From JAXGZG01 sp040771825 (GTDB taxonomy: Bacteria > Bacillota > Sulfobacillia > Fermentithermobacillales > Fermentithermobacillaceae), in the NCBI GenBank assembly GCA_040771825.1, contig JAXGZG010000001.1:310001-374000 (forward strand): a stretch of DNA of 64,000 nt. The letters run 5' to 3'. The first letter of the stretch is position 1. Every line of letters begins with the position of its first letter. Below the pieces are notes generated by a model. That model had not been told where the DNA came from and made no database searches. It saw only the letters and a program-made list of their open reading frames with translations. A program made the position numbers and the translations under genes. Positions 1 through 6,477 of the stretch are shown in pieces.

Positions 1-93
1 GACCCGTGCAAGGATGCCGCGGGCCCCTCCATCAACATCCTCATTAAACTCATGAGCATAGTGGCGCTGGTGTTTGCGCCGCTTCTCCGGTAG
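1..93 (+). CDS. hppA: Membrane-bound proton/sodium-pumping pyrophosphatase, C-terminal 30 residues (5' end outside window)
   Basis: Reading from base 1 in frame gives a C-terminus containing GPSINILIKLMSIVALVFAP and ending in a TAG at 91-93. This is the highly conserved last transmembrane helix of membrane pyrophosphatases, preceded by the usual D-P-x-K-D-x-x-G stretch. The enzyme couples hydrolysis of pyrophosphate to pumping of H+ or Na+ across the membrane. Only 30 residues are present, so ion specificity and potassium dependence cannot be judged. The gene runs in the same direction as the next gene but is separated from it by about 120 bases holding a short direct repeat. Confidence 0.85.
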   Translation, partial: DPCKDAAGPSINILIKLMSIVALVFAPLLR

Positions 94-107
94 AATCTCA
101 GGCAAGA

Positions 108-140
108 GCCCTTAGATAAGGGCCCTTAGATAAGAGCCCT
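108..140. repeat. 13-bp direct repeat (GCCCTTAGATAAG x2 plus partial third)
   Basis: GCCCTTAGATAAG occurs at 108-120 and again at 122-134, followed by AGCCCT. The junction is the palindrome AAGGGCCCTT. A second pair, ATCTCAGGC(A/G)A, flanks it at about 95 and 151. It lies just after the pyrophosphatase stop codon. It is not a clear terminator, because no T tract follows. Confidence 0.6.
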
Positions 141-212
141 GCAAGGCAGGATCTCAGGCGAAGTCTTTTGGCATATCCAAACCAGATAGATTACTTATTG
201 AGGTGAGCGCTC

Positions 213-764
213 ATGATCCGAGATGAACTGGTGGCGGAAGTGAAGAGAAGGATACCTACGAAGAACTTGTTCAAGCACATACTTGCGGTGGAAGCGGTCA
301 TGAGACGGCTTGCCAGATACTTTGGTGAGGATGAGGAACGTTGGGGAGCAGCGGGACTTCTCCACGATATCGATTATGAGGGGACCAAGGATGATCCTGC
401 AAGGCACAGCCTTCTGTCAGGCCAAGTTGCTGCGGAGCTTGGTTTCGATCAGGAGATCGTTGATGCGGTGAAGGCTCACAACGAGTACCACGGATTTCCC
501 AGGACTACCGACATGGCTAAGGCGCTTTACTCGGCAGACCCTCTCACGGGCCTCATTGTGGCTTCGGCCCTTGTACATCCTTCCAAAAAGCTGGCTGCTA
601 TCGATGCCGACTTCGTCATCAACAGGATGGGCGAGAAGTCTTTCGCCAGGGGCGCTAACCGCGAAACCATCAGGTCTTGCAGCGACCTCGGCCTTGATCT
701 TAAGGAGTTTATCTCCTTTGGTCTTGAGGCTATGCAGGGGATAAGCGGACAACTGGGGTTGTAG
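213..764 (+). CDS. HD-domain phosphohydrolase-like protein
   Basis: A 183-residue HD-superfamily protein, predicted to be cytoplasmic. The metal-binding pattern is visible: His22 (FKHIL), the His51-Asp52 pair in LLHDIDYEG, a following RHSLLSG histidine, KAHN, and the downstream Asp of SADPLTG. Such small HDIG proteins act on nucleotides or other phosphate esters, but the substrate cannot be read from the sequence. The ATG at 213 has GAGGTG about eight bases upstream. There are no membrane segments. It stands alone between the pyrophosphatase and smpB. Assignment to the HD fold is secure; the function is unknown. Confidence 0.8.
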   Translation: MIRDELVAEVKRRIPTKNLFKHILAVEAVMRRLARYFGEDEERWGAAGLLHDIDYEGTKDDPARHSLLSGQVAAELGFDQEIVDAVKAHNEYHGFPRTTDMAKALYSADPLTGLIVASALVHPSKKLAAIDADFVINRMGEKSFARGANRETIRSCSDLGLDLKEFISFGLEAMQGISGQLGL

Positions 765-860
765 CGGGCCGTTGATGACCTGAATGGTCCGAGTCTCGTG
801 AGATGCGGCGCGGTTGCCGAAGTGTTGCTAGGTTACCAGGCTGTCCTGCCTGCTGGACCT

Positions 861-943
861 GTGAGTTGCGCGGGTGGGTTGCCGTACGTGAGTTGCCGCA
901 TGTGAGTTGCCACAGGCGGGTTACCGCACGTTGGTTGCAGGGA
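861..943. repeat. Six degenerate 14-bp tandem units upstream of smpB
   Basis: Units begin at 861, 874, 888, 902, 916 and 930 with consensus GTGAGTTGCCGCAC. The spacing is 13 then 14 bases throughout. The array fills most of the gap between the HD gene and smpB. It has no stop-free coding sense that I can recognise. Confidence 0.7.
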
Positions 944-967
944 GAGGAACTGGGGAAGTGAGTAGTT

Positions 968-1447
968 GTGAGCAAAGACGATAGGTTCAAACGCATAGCG
1001 GAAAACCGCCGGGCCCGGCACAATTACACTATTGAGGATACTATCGAGGCCGGTATAGCTCTCATTGGAACCGAAGTTAAGTCCCTTCGGGCCGGCCGCG
1101 CGAACCTTGGGGACAGCTACGCCGAGGTTGTTGGCGGAGAGGTCTATCTGCGAAATGCCCACATTGATCAGTACGAGCCTGCTGCCCGGTTTAACCACGA
1201 CCCGCTTCGCCCAAGACGCCTTCTTCTGCACAAACGAGAAATTAGAAAGCTTGCGGGAAAGGTCGCGGAGCGCGGTTATACTCTTGTCCCCCTGTCACTG
1301 TACTTCAAGAATGGCAAGGTCAAGGTCGACTTAGCTCTGGCGCGAGGGAAGAAGTCATACGACAAGCGTGAGGCCATCAAGGAAAGAGACCAGTCCCGGG
1401 AGATCATGAGGGAGATTCGGGGAAGAGACAAGGACAGAGATCGGTAA
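968..1447 (+). CDS. smpB: SmpB, tmRNA-binding protein
   Basis: A 159-residue SmpB that binds tmRNA and delivers it to stalled ribosomes for trans-translation. The OB-fold core is complete: the NRRARHNY segment, GTEVKSLRAGRANLGDSY, the N(A/P)HIDQY segment, and HDPLRPRRLLLHKREI. The basic C-terminal tail that enters the mRNA channel (YDKREAIKERDQSREI onwards) is also present. It starts with GTG at 968, with purine-rich GGGGAAG just upstream. The partner RNA gene, ssrA, begins 266 bases downstream on the same strand, the common Bacillota arrangement. Confidence 0.97.
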   Translation: MSKDDRFKRIAENRRARHNYTIEDTIEAGIALIGTEVKSLRAGRANLGDSYAEVVGGEVYLRNAHIDQYEPAARFNHDPLRPRRLLLHKREIRKLAGKVAERGYTLVPLSLYFKNGKVKVDLALARGKKSYDKREAIKERDQSREIMREIRGRDKDRDR

Positions 1448-1506
1448 GCGTTTTTCGGTGACTGCGCCGCATTCCGAGGTCCGGTCCGATACCCATCGAT
1501 CCTAGA

Positions 1507-1595
1507 TCCTATCCTCGCCGTCGGATCGGATCCTGGGGTCACTCATCACTGATGAATAGTCCGCCACGTCCTATCCTCGCCGTCGGCTCGGATCC
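1507..1595. repeat. 27-bp direct repeat pair in the smpB-ssrA gap
   Basis: A 27-base sequence containing TCCTATCCTCGCCGTCGG at 1507-1533 recurs at 1569-1595 with a single mismatch, 62 bases apart start to start. No coding content or hairpin function was recognised in the rest of the 1448-1652 gap. Confidence 0.7.
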
Positions 1596-1652
1596 CGGAT
1601 CCGGGTCTTCTTGTCAGTGGAGGCGTCATTCGCCCAGTTCGCCAAGTCAGAT

Positions 1653-1681
1653 TTGTGATCTCCGGCAAAACATGCTACCAT
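1653..1681 (+). promoter_or_regulatory. Probable vegetative promoter of ssrA
   Basis: TTGTGA at 1653-1658 and TACCAT at 1676-1681 are separated by 17 bases. Transcription would start near 1688, about 26 bases before the mature tmRNA 5' end. Identified by motif only. Confidence 0.45.
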
Positions 1682-1713
1682 TATTGGTGCGCGAACATGG
1701 CTTGCGCGCGCAT

Positions 1714-2061
1714 GGGGGCGACCAGGTTCGACGTGGGTAGTCGGGTTTGAGCAGCGAGCATGGGTGCCGTGCCCACCAAAACGGCAAAACAACAAAAGCC
1801 AATACGAATTACGCTCTAGCAGCCTAGTTAGGCTGCTACGGTGCCAGAGGGACTTCTCTTCTACCTCTGAGTTGCCGTCATTAGAGGAGATACTTGCCAC
1901 GAGGATGTCTGGGATCTGGCGGGGAATGCAATTCCGGACTGGCGGATGACGAAGCCCGCTCCGGGGCGCCGTCACCTGCGAGAATAAATCCGGAGATACG
2001 CTCGTAGAGACTGAAATCAGGTTGCTTGCGGACGAGGGTGCGATTCCCTCCGCCTCCACCA
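1714..2061 (+). ncRNA. ssrA: tmRNA (transfer-messenger RNA)
   Basis: The 348-base RNA begins GGGGGCGACCAGGTTCGACG and ends in an encoded CCA at 2059-2061. The acceptor stem pairs GGGGGCG (5') with CGCCTCC (3'), with one G-U pair. The T-arm sequence GGTGCGATTCC is present near the 3' end. The tag reading frame lies at 1783-1827 and is followed by a stable hairpin (AGCAGCCTA/TAGGCTGCT). It works with SmpB to release stalled ribosomes and tag incomplete proteins. The single-piece architecture with an encoded CCA is as expected for Bacillota. Confidence 0.96.
1783..1827 (+). other. tmRNA proteolysis-tag reading frame
   Basis: The resume codon GGC at 1783 opens a frame encoding GKTTKANTNYALAA, followed by TAG at 1825-1827. 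With the alanine carried by tmRNA, the tag is AGKTTKANTNYALAA. It ends in the conserved YALAA degradation signal and begins GKT like the Bacillus tag. The choice of resume codon is inferred from that resemblance. Confidence 0.85.
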
Positions 2062-2346
2062 AGATTGCCTTCCATTTGGGAGGCTCTTTCCCTATATGTT
2101 TGGCTAGCGAGTGGCCGTTTATCGGCCGCTGGATTGTGCTCTATCCTGCTTTGCCAGGCGCCTTCCGATCGACCGGGGGACCTCCCTGTGAGTAAGCGAG
2201 GGTGTGTCAGCCCCTCTCCCTTCCGCCTCTTTCCTTGACTGAAACTCCCTGAAGACTTATCCTAAAACTGCAGGTTGTCTGCAATCATTCACCGGTGAAT
2301 CCGCATCCAGTCTGTACTCAAGTTCCGGCCCAGGGAGGTGCCTATC

Positions 2347-2799
2347 GTGTCCGAAACCATGGCCGAGTCGGTGTCCAGGATTGAGCGTCTATTGAGGCAC
2401 GTGGCGTTCATAATAAGGAGGCGCGGGAGGGATATTCTCTCCGACTTCAACATTACCAACCCCCAGTTTAACGCCTTATTGACCCTGCGGGAAAACCAGG
2501 ACATCACCATGGGGGAACTCTGCGACAAGCTTCTTCTAGCTTGTTCTACAGCAACCGACCTCGTTGACCGGATGGAGAAGAACGGTTTCCTGGAACGTAA
2601 GCGGGATTCTCAAGATAGACGAGTCATCCGTCTGTCCATTACCGACAAAGGCAAAGTAGTCATCTCAGAAGTCATAGCCGCGAGAAGACGATATGTTGCC
2701 TCCATCCTCGAGAAACTTGCTGCTGAAGAGCGTCTCCAGTTGGGAGAATCCCTTGAGCGGTTGCACTCTCTGATGCTCAGCGAGAAAGTGAGCTCATAG
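2347..2799 (+). CDS. MarR-family transcriptional regulator
   Basis: A 150-residue winged-helix regulator. The MarR signature is clear: an N-terminal dimerisation helix (RIERLLRHVAF), the helix-turn-helix around TMGELCDKLLLACSTATDLV, and the wing LERKRDSQDRRVIRLSITDKG. It should bind DNA as a dimer and be released by a small ligand. An upstream GTG at 2338 lies inside the ribosome binding site AGGGAGGTG, so GTG at 2347, six bases after it, is the better start. The next gene, a membrane protein, follows 46 bases downstream and may be a target. The ligand is unknown. Confidence 0.9.
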   Translation: MSETMAESVSRIERLLRHVAFIIRRRGRDILSDFNITNPQFNALLTLRENQDITMGELCDKLLLACSTATDLVDRMEKNGFLERKRDSQDRRVIRLSITDKGKVVISEVIAARRRYVASILEKLAAEERLQLGESLERLHSLMLSEKVSS

Positions 2800-2845
2800 A
2801 CGAGAACAGGCTCGACAAGCAAAGGATCGGGGGAGGAATAGCTAC

Positions 2846-3364
2846 ATGTTTGTTGAGTATCTCCTGATATTCGTGGCAAGAATTGTGGATGTGAGCCTTT
2901 CTACCGTAAGAATGCTCCTGGTTGTCCGTGGCAGGAGGTATCCTGCGGCATTAATCGGCTTCATGGAAGCCAGTATTTACATTACCGCCCTTAGCAGGAT
3001 CATGGCTAACATCCGCGATCCGTGGAAGATCCTTGCCTATGGCCTGGGATTTGCCTCTGGAACGTTGTTAGGCAGCGTATTGGAGGAGAGATTGGCTATA
3101 GGTCACGTTGCTCTCCAGGTGATCCCCCACGAAGACTCCCAAGAGGAACTGTTGGCTGCCTTGAGAACCATAGGTTACGGAGTCACAGTTTTGGAAGGTC
3201 GGGGCATGACCGGGCCCAAGATGGTCATGCTCGTTTCTGCGGATAGAAAGACCCTTCCCAGGCTGACCTCTCTCATAGAGGAGTTCTCTCCGGGCTGCTT
3301 TGTGACAGTTCTGGAGACAAGGACTGTGCGGGGTGGGGTTATTCCCTATCGGAGGATCAAGTGA
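2846..3364 (+). CDS. UPF0316/DUF2179 membrane protein (YebE-like)
   Basis: A 172-residue protein with about three N-terminal membrane helices (residues ~1-80: the FVEYLLIFVARIVDVSLST start, then a GFMEASIYITALS segment and a GLGFASGTLLG segment). A cytoplasmic DUF2179 domain of the ferredoxin-like type follows (residues ~90-172). The conserved VDVSLSTVR and GFxEASIY patterns identify the UPF0316 family. Its biochemical role is not established. The ATG at 2846 follows GGGGGAGGAATAG. It is likely cotranscribed with the MarR gene 46 bases upstream. Confidence 0.85.
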   Translation: MFVEYLLIFVARIVDVSLSTVRMLLVVRGRRYPAALIGFMEASIYITALSRIMANIRDPWKILAYGLGFASGTLLGSVLEERLAIGHVALQVIPHEDSQEELLAALRTIGYGVTVLEGRGMTGPKMVMLVSADRKTLPRLTSLIEEFSPGCFVTVLETRTVRGGVIPYRRIK

Positions 3365-3451
3365 CGGCTGACGGCCCATAATAACTATAGTGGCTGACCG
3401 CCAAAGATAATGACGAGATTCCTATCAAAAGACTACTAAGGGGTGCAAACC

Positions 3452-4240
3452 ATGCGGATAGATGGCCGGGGCGCTGGGGATTTGCGGCCAGTCAAGATAA
3501 CTCCCTATTACCTCAAATTCCCCGCCGGCTCATGCTTGATCGAGGCAGGAGACACCAAGGTGATTTGTGCGGCGTCTGTTGAGGAAAGGGTCCCTCCGTT
3601 TATCAAGGGGACTTCGTCGGGCTGGATTACGGCGGAGTACTCGATGCTTCCAGGTGCTACCCAGCAGAGAACTTCGAGAGAAGTTACTCGAGGCAAACCC
3701 GGCGGCAGGACAGTGGAGATTCAGCGCCTTATCGGTAGGAGCCTCCGAGCCGCAATAGACCTTGGAGCCGTGGGCGAGAGGACGTTTTGGATTGACTGCG
3801 ACGTCATCCAGGCAGATGGCGGAACGAGGACGGCTTCCATAACCGGGGGATTCGTGGCACTTGTGCTTGCTTTGGATTCTGTGGCAAAGAGAGAGAAATG
3901 GCAAGCCTTGCCCATTCTGGACTACATAGCCGCTGTCAGCGTAGGGGTGTGCAAAGATGTGCCTGTGTTGGATCTGCCCTATGCCGAGGACTCCACCGCC
4001 GACGTCGACATGAACGTCGTTATGACCGGAAGTGGTCAGTTTATCGAAGTGCAAGGTACCGGCGAACATGGGCCCTTCACTAGAGACAGACTGTCGGAAC
4101 TTCTGTCTCTCGCTGAGACTGGCATAAGGCGCCTCATGAACCTACAGAAAGAGGCACTTGGCCCTGTGGCCGCCTCCATTGGACAGCACAGAGAACCTGA
4201 GACCCAGGATGCCCACGGCAAGGGCAGCGTGATGGACTGA
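3452..4240 (+). CDS. rph: Ribonuclease PH
   Basis: A 262-residue phosphorolytic 3'-5' exoribonuclease that trims tRNA 3' ends using phosphate. Family hallmarks seen: MRIDGRGAGDLRP at the N-terminus, GWITAEYSMLPGAT, the phosphate-binding GRTVEIQRLIGRSLRAA, and IDCDVIQADGGTRTASITGG. ATG at 3452 has AAGGGGTG six bases upstream and gives the usual family N-terminus; an in-frame GTG at 3443 falls within that site. The stop is four bases before the start of rdgB, so rph-rdgB-yfcE form one transcription unit, a common pairing in bacteria. Confidence 0.96.
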   Translation: MRIDGRGAGDLRPVKITPYYLKFPAGSCLIEAGDTKVICAASVEERVPPFIKGTSSGWITAEYSMLPGATQQRTSREVTRGKPGGRTVEIQRLIGRSLRAAIDLGAVGERTFWIDCDVIQADGGTRTASITGGFVALVLALDSVAKREKWQALPILDYIAAVSVGVCKDVPVLDLPYAEDSTADVDMNVVMTGSGQFIEVQGTGEHGPFTRDRLSELLSLAETGIRRLMNLQKEALGPVAASIGQHREPETQDAHGKGSVMD

Positions 4241-4243
4241 TCC

Positions 4244-4876
4244 ATGAGAGATGTCTTGGTCTTGGCCACGCACAACCCCGGCAAGGTTCGAGAATTTCGT
4301 CGTCTTTTGTCTGAACTGGCCCCGGACTTGATGTGGGACCTAGTGGGTGCCGACGAAGTGAGCCTTGAGGATGTCCAGGAGACCGGGTCCACCTTTCTTG
4401 ACAACGCCATGCTCAAGGCAGTATCCGCCGCTAGTCAGTGTCATCTGGCATGTCTAGGTGAAGACTCAGGGCTGGAAGTCGATTACCTTAACGGAGCCCC
4501 GGGCGTGATGTCTCACAGGTTCTCTGCCAGCGGTGATGACCATGACAATAACGTCCTTATGCTGAATAAAATGAAGGATGTGCCTTGGGAGAAGAGGACC
4601 GCGCGGTATCGTTCGGCCATAGTCGTGGCAGACTCCCAAGGCGTGGTAGCTCTGGCAGAGGGGACCGTGGAAGGCTACATAACTGACGCTTTTCTCGGTG
4701 CAAACGGTTTCGGCTACGATCCCCTGTTTCTTGTCCCGAACCTGGGCAAGACACTAGGGCAAGCCACAGACCAGGAGAAGGACGCAGTAAGCCATCGTCG
4801 CAAGGCACTAGAAGAGGTTCTAAAGGAAGGTCTACATGATTATTGGAGTGCTCTCAGACACCCACGGCGACTTTAG
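4244..4876 (+). CDS. rdgB: XTP/dITP diphosphatase (RdgB/HAM1 family)
   Basis: A 210-residue non-canonical purine NTP pyrophosphatase that removes dITP and XTP from the nucleotide pool. Motifs: the N-terminal THNPGKVREFR nucleotide-binding segment, the catalytic GEDSGLEVDYLNGAPGVMSHRF, and the C-terminal GFGYDPLF and SHRRKAL base-recognition elements. Its start lies four bases after the rph stop. Its last 41 bases overlap the next gene (start at 4836), indicating tight translational coupling in the rph-rdgB-yfcE operon. Confidence 0.95.
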   Translation: MRDVLVLATHNPGKVREFRRLLSELAPDLMWDLVGADEVSLEDVQETGSTFLDNAMLKAVSAASQCHLACLGEDSGLEVDYLNGAPGVMSHRFSASGDDHDNNVLMLNKMKDVPWEKRTARYRSAIVVADSQGVVALAEGTVEGYITDAFLGANGFGYDPLFLVPNLGKTLGQATDQEKDAVSHRRKALEEVLKEGLHDYWSALRHPRRL

Positions 4877-5312
4877 ACGTATCGAGTACTGCGTGCCGGT
4901 TCTAAAAGATGCCGATATGCTAATCCACGCGGGGGATTTTTTCGAAGACGCCCACAACATCGGAGCCCTCTTGAGGCTCAAGTCTATAGGCGTTACCGGC
5001 AACTGTGACTACATGGTTAAGGGGCCGTCTGAGGAGATGCTCACCCTGGACAACAAGAGGGTATATGTCACCCACGGTCACCTTTACCGTGTCAAGACCG
5101 AATTGTCTTCCCTTGTCCTTCGAGCCAAGACCTTAGGGGCTCATGTATCCGTGTTTGGGCATACCCACATACCTACTGTCTTTCGTAAAGAAGGGGTGCT
5201 TTTCGTGAATCCCGGAAGTCTCCATAGCCCCGCATTTGGAGCAAAACCGTCTTTCGCCATGCTGGAGATCGGGAGAGCCCAGGTTAAGGCCAGAATCGTA
5301 TCGGTTGAGTAA
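4836..5312 (+). CDS. YfcE/MJ0936-type metallophosphoesterase
   Basis: A 158-residue calcineurin-like phosphodiesterase. Metal-binding motifs are present in order: SDTHGD at the N-terminus, HAGD, GNCD, THGH and GHTH. Members hydrolyse phosphodiesters in vitro; the physiological substrate is unclear. The start overlaps rdgB by 41 bases and is preceded by AAAGGAAGG within rdgB. It is the last gene of the rph operon. Confidence 0.92.
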   Translation: MIIGVLSDTHGDFRRIEYCVPVLKDADMLIHAGDFFEDAHNIGALLRLKSIGVTGNCDYMVKGPSEEMLTLDNKRVYVTHGHLYRVKTELSSLVLRAKTLGAHVSVFGHTHIPTVFRKEGVLFVNPGSLHSPAFGAKPSFAMLEIGRAQVKARIVSVE

Positions 5313-5469
5313 CGCATTAGAGTTTACAGGATTTTGTATGTTATTGGAATGACAGGGAAACCTATGGTGATCTATAATGGGATACATCCGGGAGTGAACG
5401 ACGAGCGCTTGGGGTAGTCCGTTCTACCTGATTGATGTGGTGTAGCCATGAGAAAGGAAGGATAGAGTC

Positions 5470-5772
5470 TTGACCAAGACGCTTTTCGTCGGGAATCTCC
5501 CATGGAGTGCCAGTGACGAAGAACTGAAAGAAAGGTTCGAGGAAGTGGCGCCTGTGTCTAGCGCCCGTGTTGTCACCGATCGTACTACCGGAAAGTCTCG
5601 CGGGTTTGGATTTGTGGAAGTCTCCGAAGAACTCGCCGAGAACGTGATTCGCGCTATGGATCAAAGTCAGTGGGACGGCAGACAGATTAGGGTATCGGAA
5701 GCCCAGCCTCGCCAGGGCGGCGGAGGCGGGGATAGGCGCGGTCCAGGGGGCTTCCAGAGAAGACGCTTCTAG
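5470..5772 (+). CDS. Small RRM RNA-binding protein
   Basis: A 100-residue protein with one RNA recognition motif: RNP2 is LFVGNL (residues 4-9) and RNP1 is KSRGFGFVEV near residue 42. A short glycine/arginine tail (GGGGGDRRGPGGFQRRRF) follows. Bacterial RRM proteins of this size resemble the cyanobacterial Rbp group and are thought to act as RNA chaperones or post-transcriptional regulators. It starts with TTG at 5470 behind GAAAGGAAGG. It is a single gene followed by a strong terminator at 5836. Confidence 0.92.
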   Translation: MTKTLFVGNLPWSASDEELKERFEEVAPVSSARVVTDRTTGKSRGFGFVEVSEELAENVIRAMDQSQWDGRQIRVSEAQPRQGGGGGDRRGPGGFQRRRF

Positions 5773-5835
5773 TTTCCAGTGTAGCCTCCGTGCCGCGGAT
5801 TATTGCTGCGGCCTTGACTGCGACAGTTGTTACGA

Positions 5836-5877
5836 AATCTCCCCGCGGTGACCAAGCCGCCGCGGGGAGATTGTTTC
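5836..5877 (+). terminator. Intrinsic terminator after the RRM gene
   Basis: AATCTCCCCGCGG pairs with CCGCGGGGAGATT around a short loop, followed by GTTTC. It ends the transcript of the RRM gene 63 bases downstream of its stop. Confidence 0.8.
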
Positions 5878-5888
5878 ATGTTACCGTT

Positions 5889-6012
5889 CGATGCCGCGGC
5901 TGGGCATGCATTTTTGTCCGGTCCTCGGTGTTCTTACCGGATGTTTACTCCGGTCCCTGAGCCGACCACTGGACGATTCTTCCGGTACTAGCGGCTGGCG
6001 TGTACTTCTGTT
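5889..6012 (-). repeat. Intergenic repeat region of the GGACCGGA family (minus orientation)
   Basis: Read on the minus strand, this gap carries several degenerate units with a GGACCGGA or GACCGAA core. One, GAGGACCGGACAAAAATG, matches GGGGACCGGACAAAAACG in the 94-bp tandem array at 44105-44345. The flanking bases (ATGCCnnnnGCGGCA) also match. No coding sequence was recognised in the 5773-6120 gap apart from hairpins. Confidence 0.55.
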
Positions 6013-6050
6013 CGGTCCCCGTGGTAGCTCATGTTCGCGTATTCCCACAA

Positions 6051-6084
6051 ACCAGTAGGGCCCCGCAACCGGGGCCCTACTGGT
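6051..6084 (-). terminator. Perfect 14-bp hairpin downstream of the minus-strand small peptide gene
   Basis: ACCAGTAGGGCCCC at 6051-6064 is perfectly complementary to 6071-6084, with a six-base loop. It starts 36 bases beyond the stop of the minus-strand gene at 6121-6213 and probably ends its transcript. The T tract is weak. Confidence 0.65.
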
Positions 6085-6120
6085 CTGTATTACCCGGGTA
6101 GTGCGCTGGTCTTGTTGTGC

Positions 6121-6213
6121 CTACACGAAGCAGAAGCAGGCGAACCCGAGAATCAACAGGATCAGGATCAGGAAGATGATGAAAGGATTGGTGCCGGTCT
6201 GGAACCCTGCCAC
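6121..6213 (-). CDS. 30-residue hydrophobic peptide, YjcZ-type sporulation-associated
   Basis: A GTG start at 6213 is preceded on the minus strand by TAAGGAGGG with seven bases spacing, an excellent site. The frame encodes 30 residues: a short polar N-terminus with TGTNPF, then one membrane helix (FIIFLILILLILGFACFCF) and a TAG. Single-helix peptides of this length and composition are annotated in spore formers as YjcZ-family sporulation proteins. Here the resemblance is in size and pattern, not a verified match. A strong hairpin follows. The gene is easily missed because of its length. Confidence 0.6.
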   Translation of the reverse strand: MAGFQTGTNPFIIFLILILLILGFACFCFV

Positions 6214-6477
6214 GGGTCTTCCCTCCTTACGGTCAACTCATAGAATCTTATGTAAAGAGTCATGAGTGCGTTACACTAACACTGCTTTTCGAACTTCTGA
6301 AGGCATGCCCTTAACATCGTGGGTGTTGCTGCGTCTGTGCCCGCCATTTTGACGGAAGGGCAGAGCGTTGTGACTAGGTCGCTCTGAGCAGGCACAAGGT
6401 GAAAGGTGTTTCCTTCTAGAATTGAGTAATCTACTTCAACGGGTCGAAACGTACCTAAGACAGGAGGGGGCACCAAA

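Noticed and set aside
2026..2238. 70-codon open frame overlapping the tmRNA 3' end
   Set aside because: It overlaps the tmRNA T-arm and acceptor stem, has no ribosome binding site and looks random beyond it.
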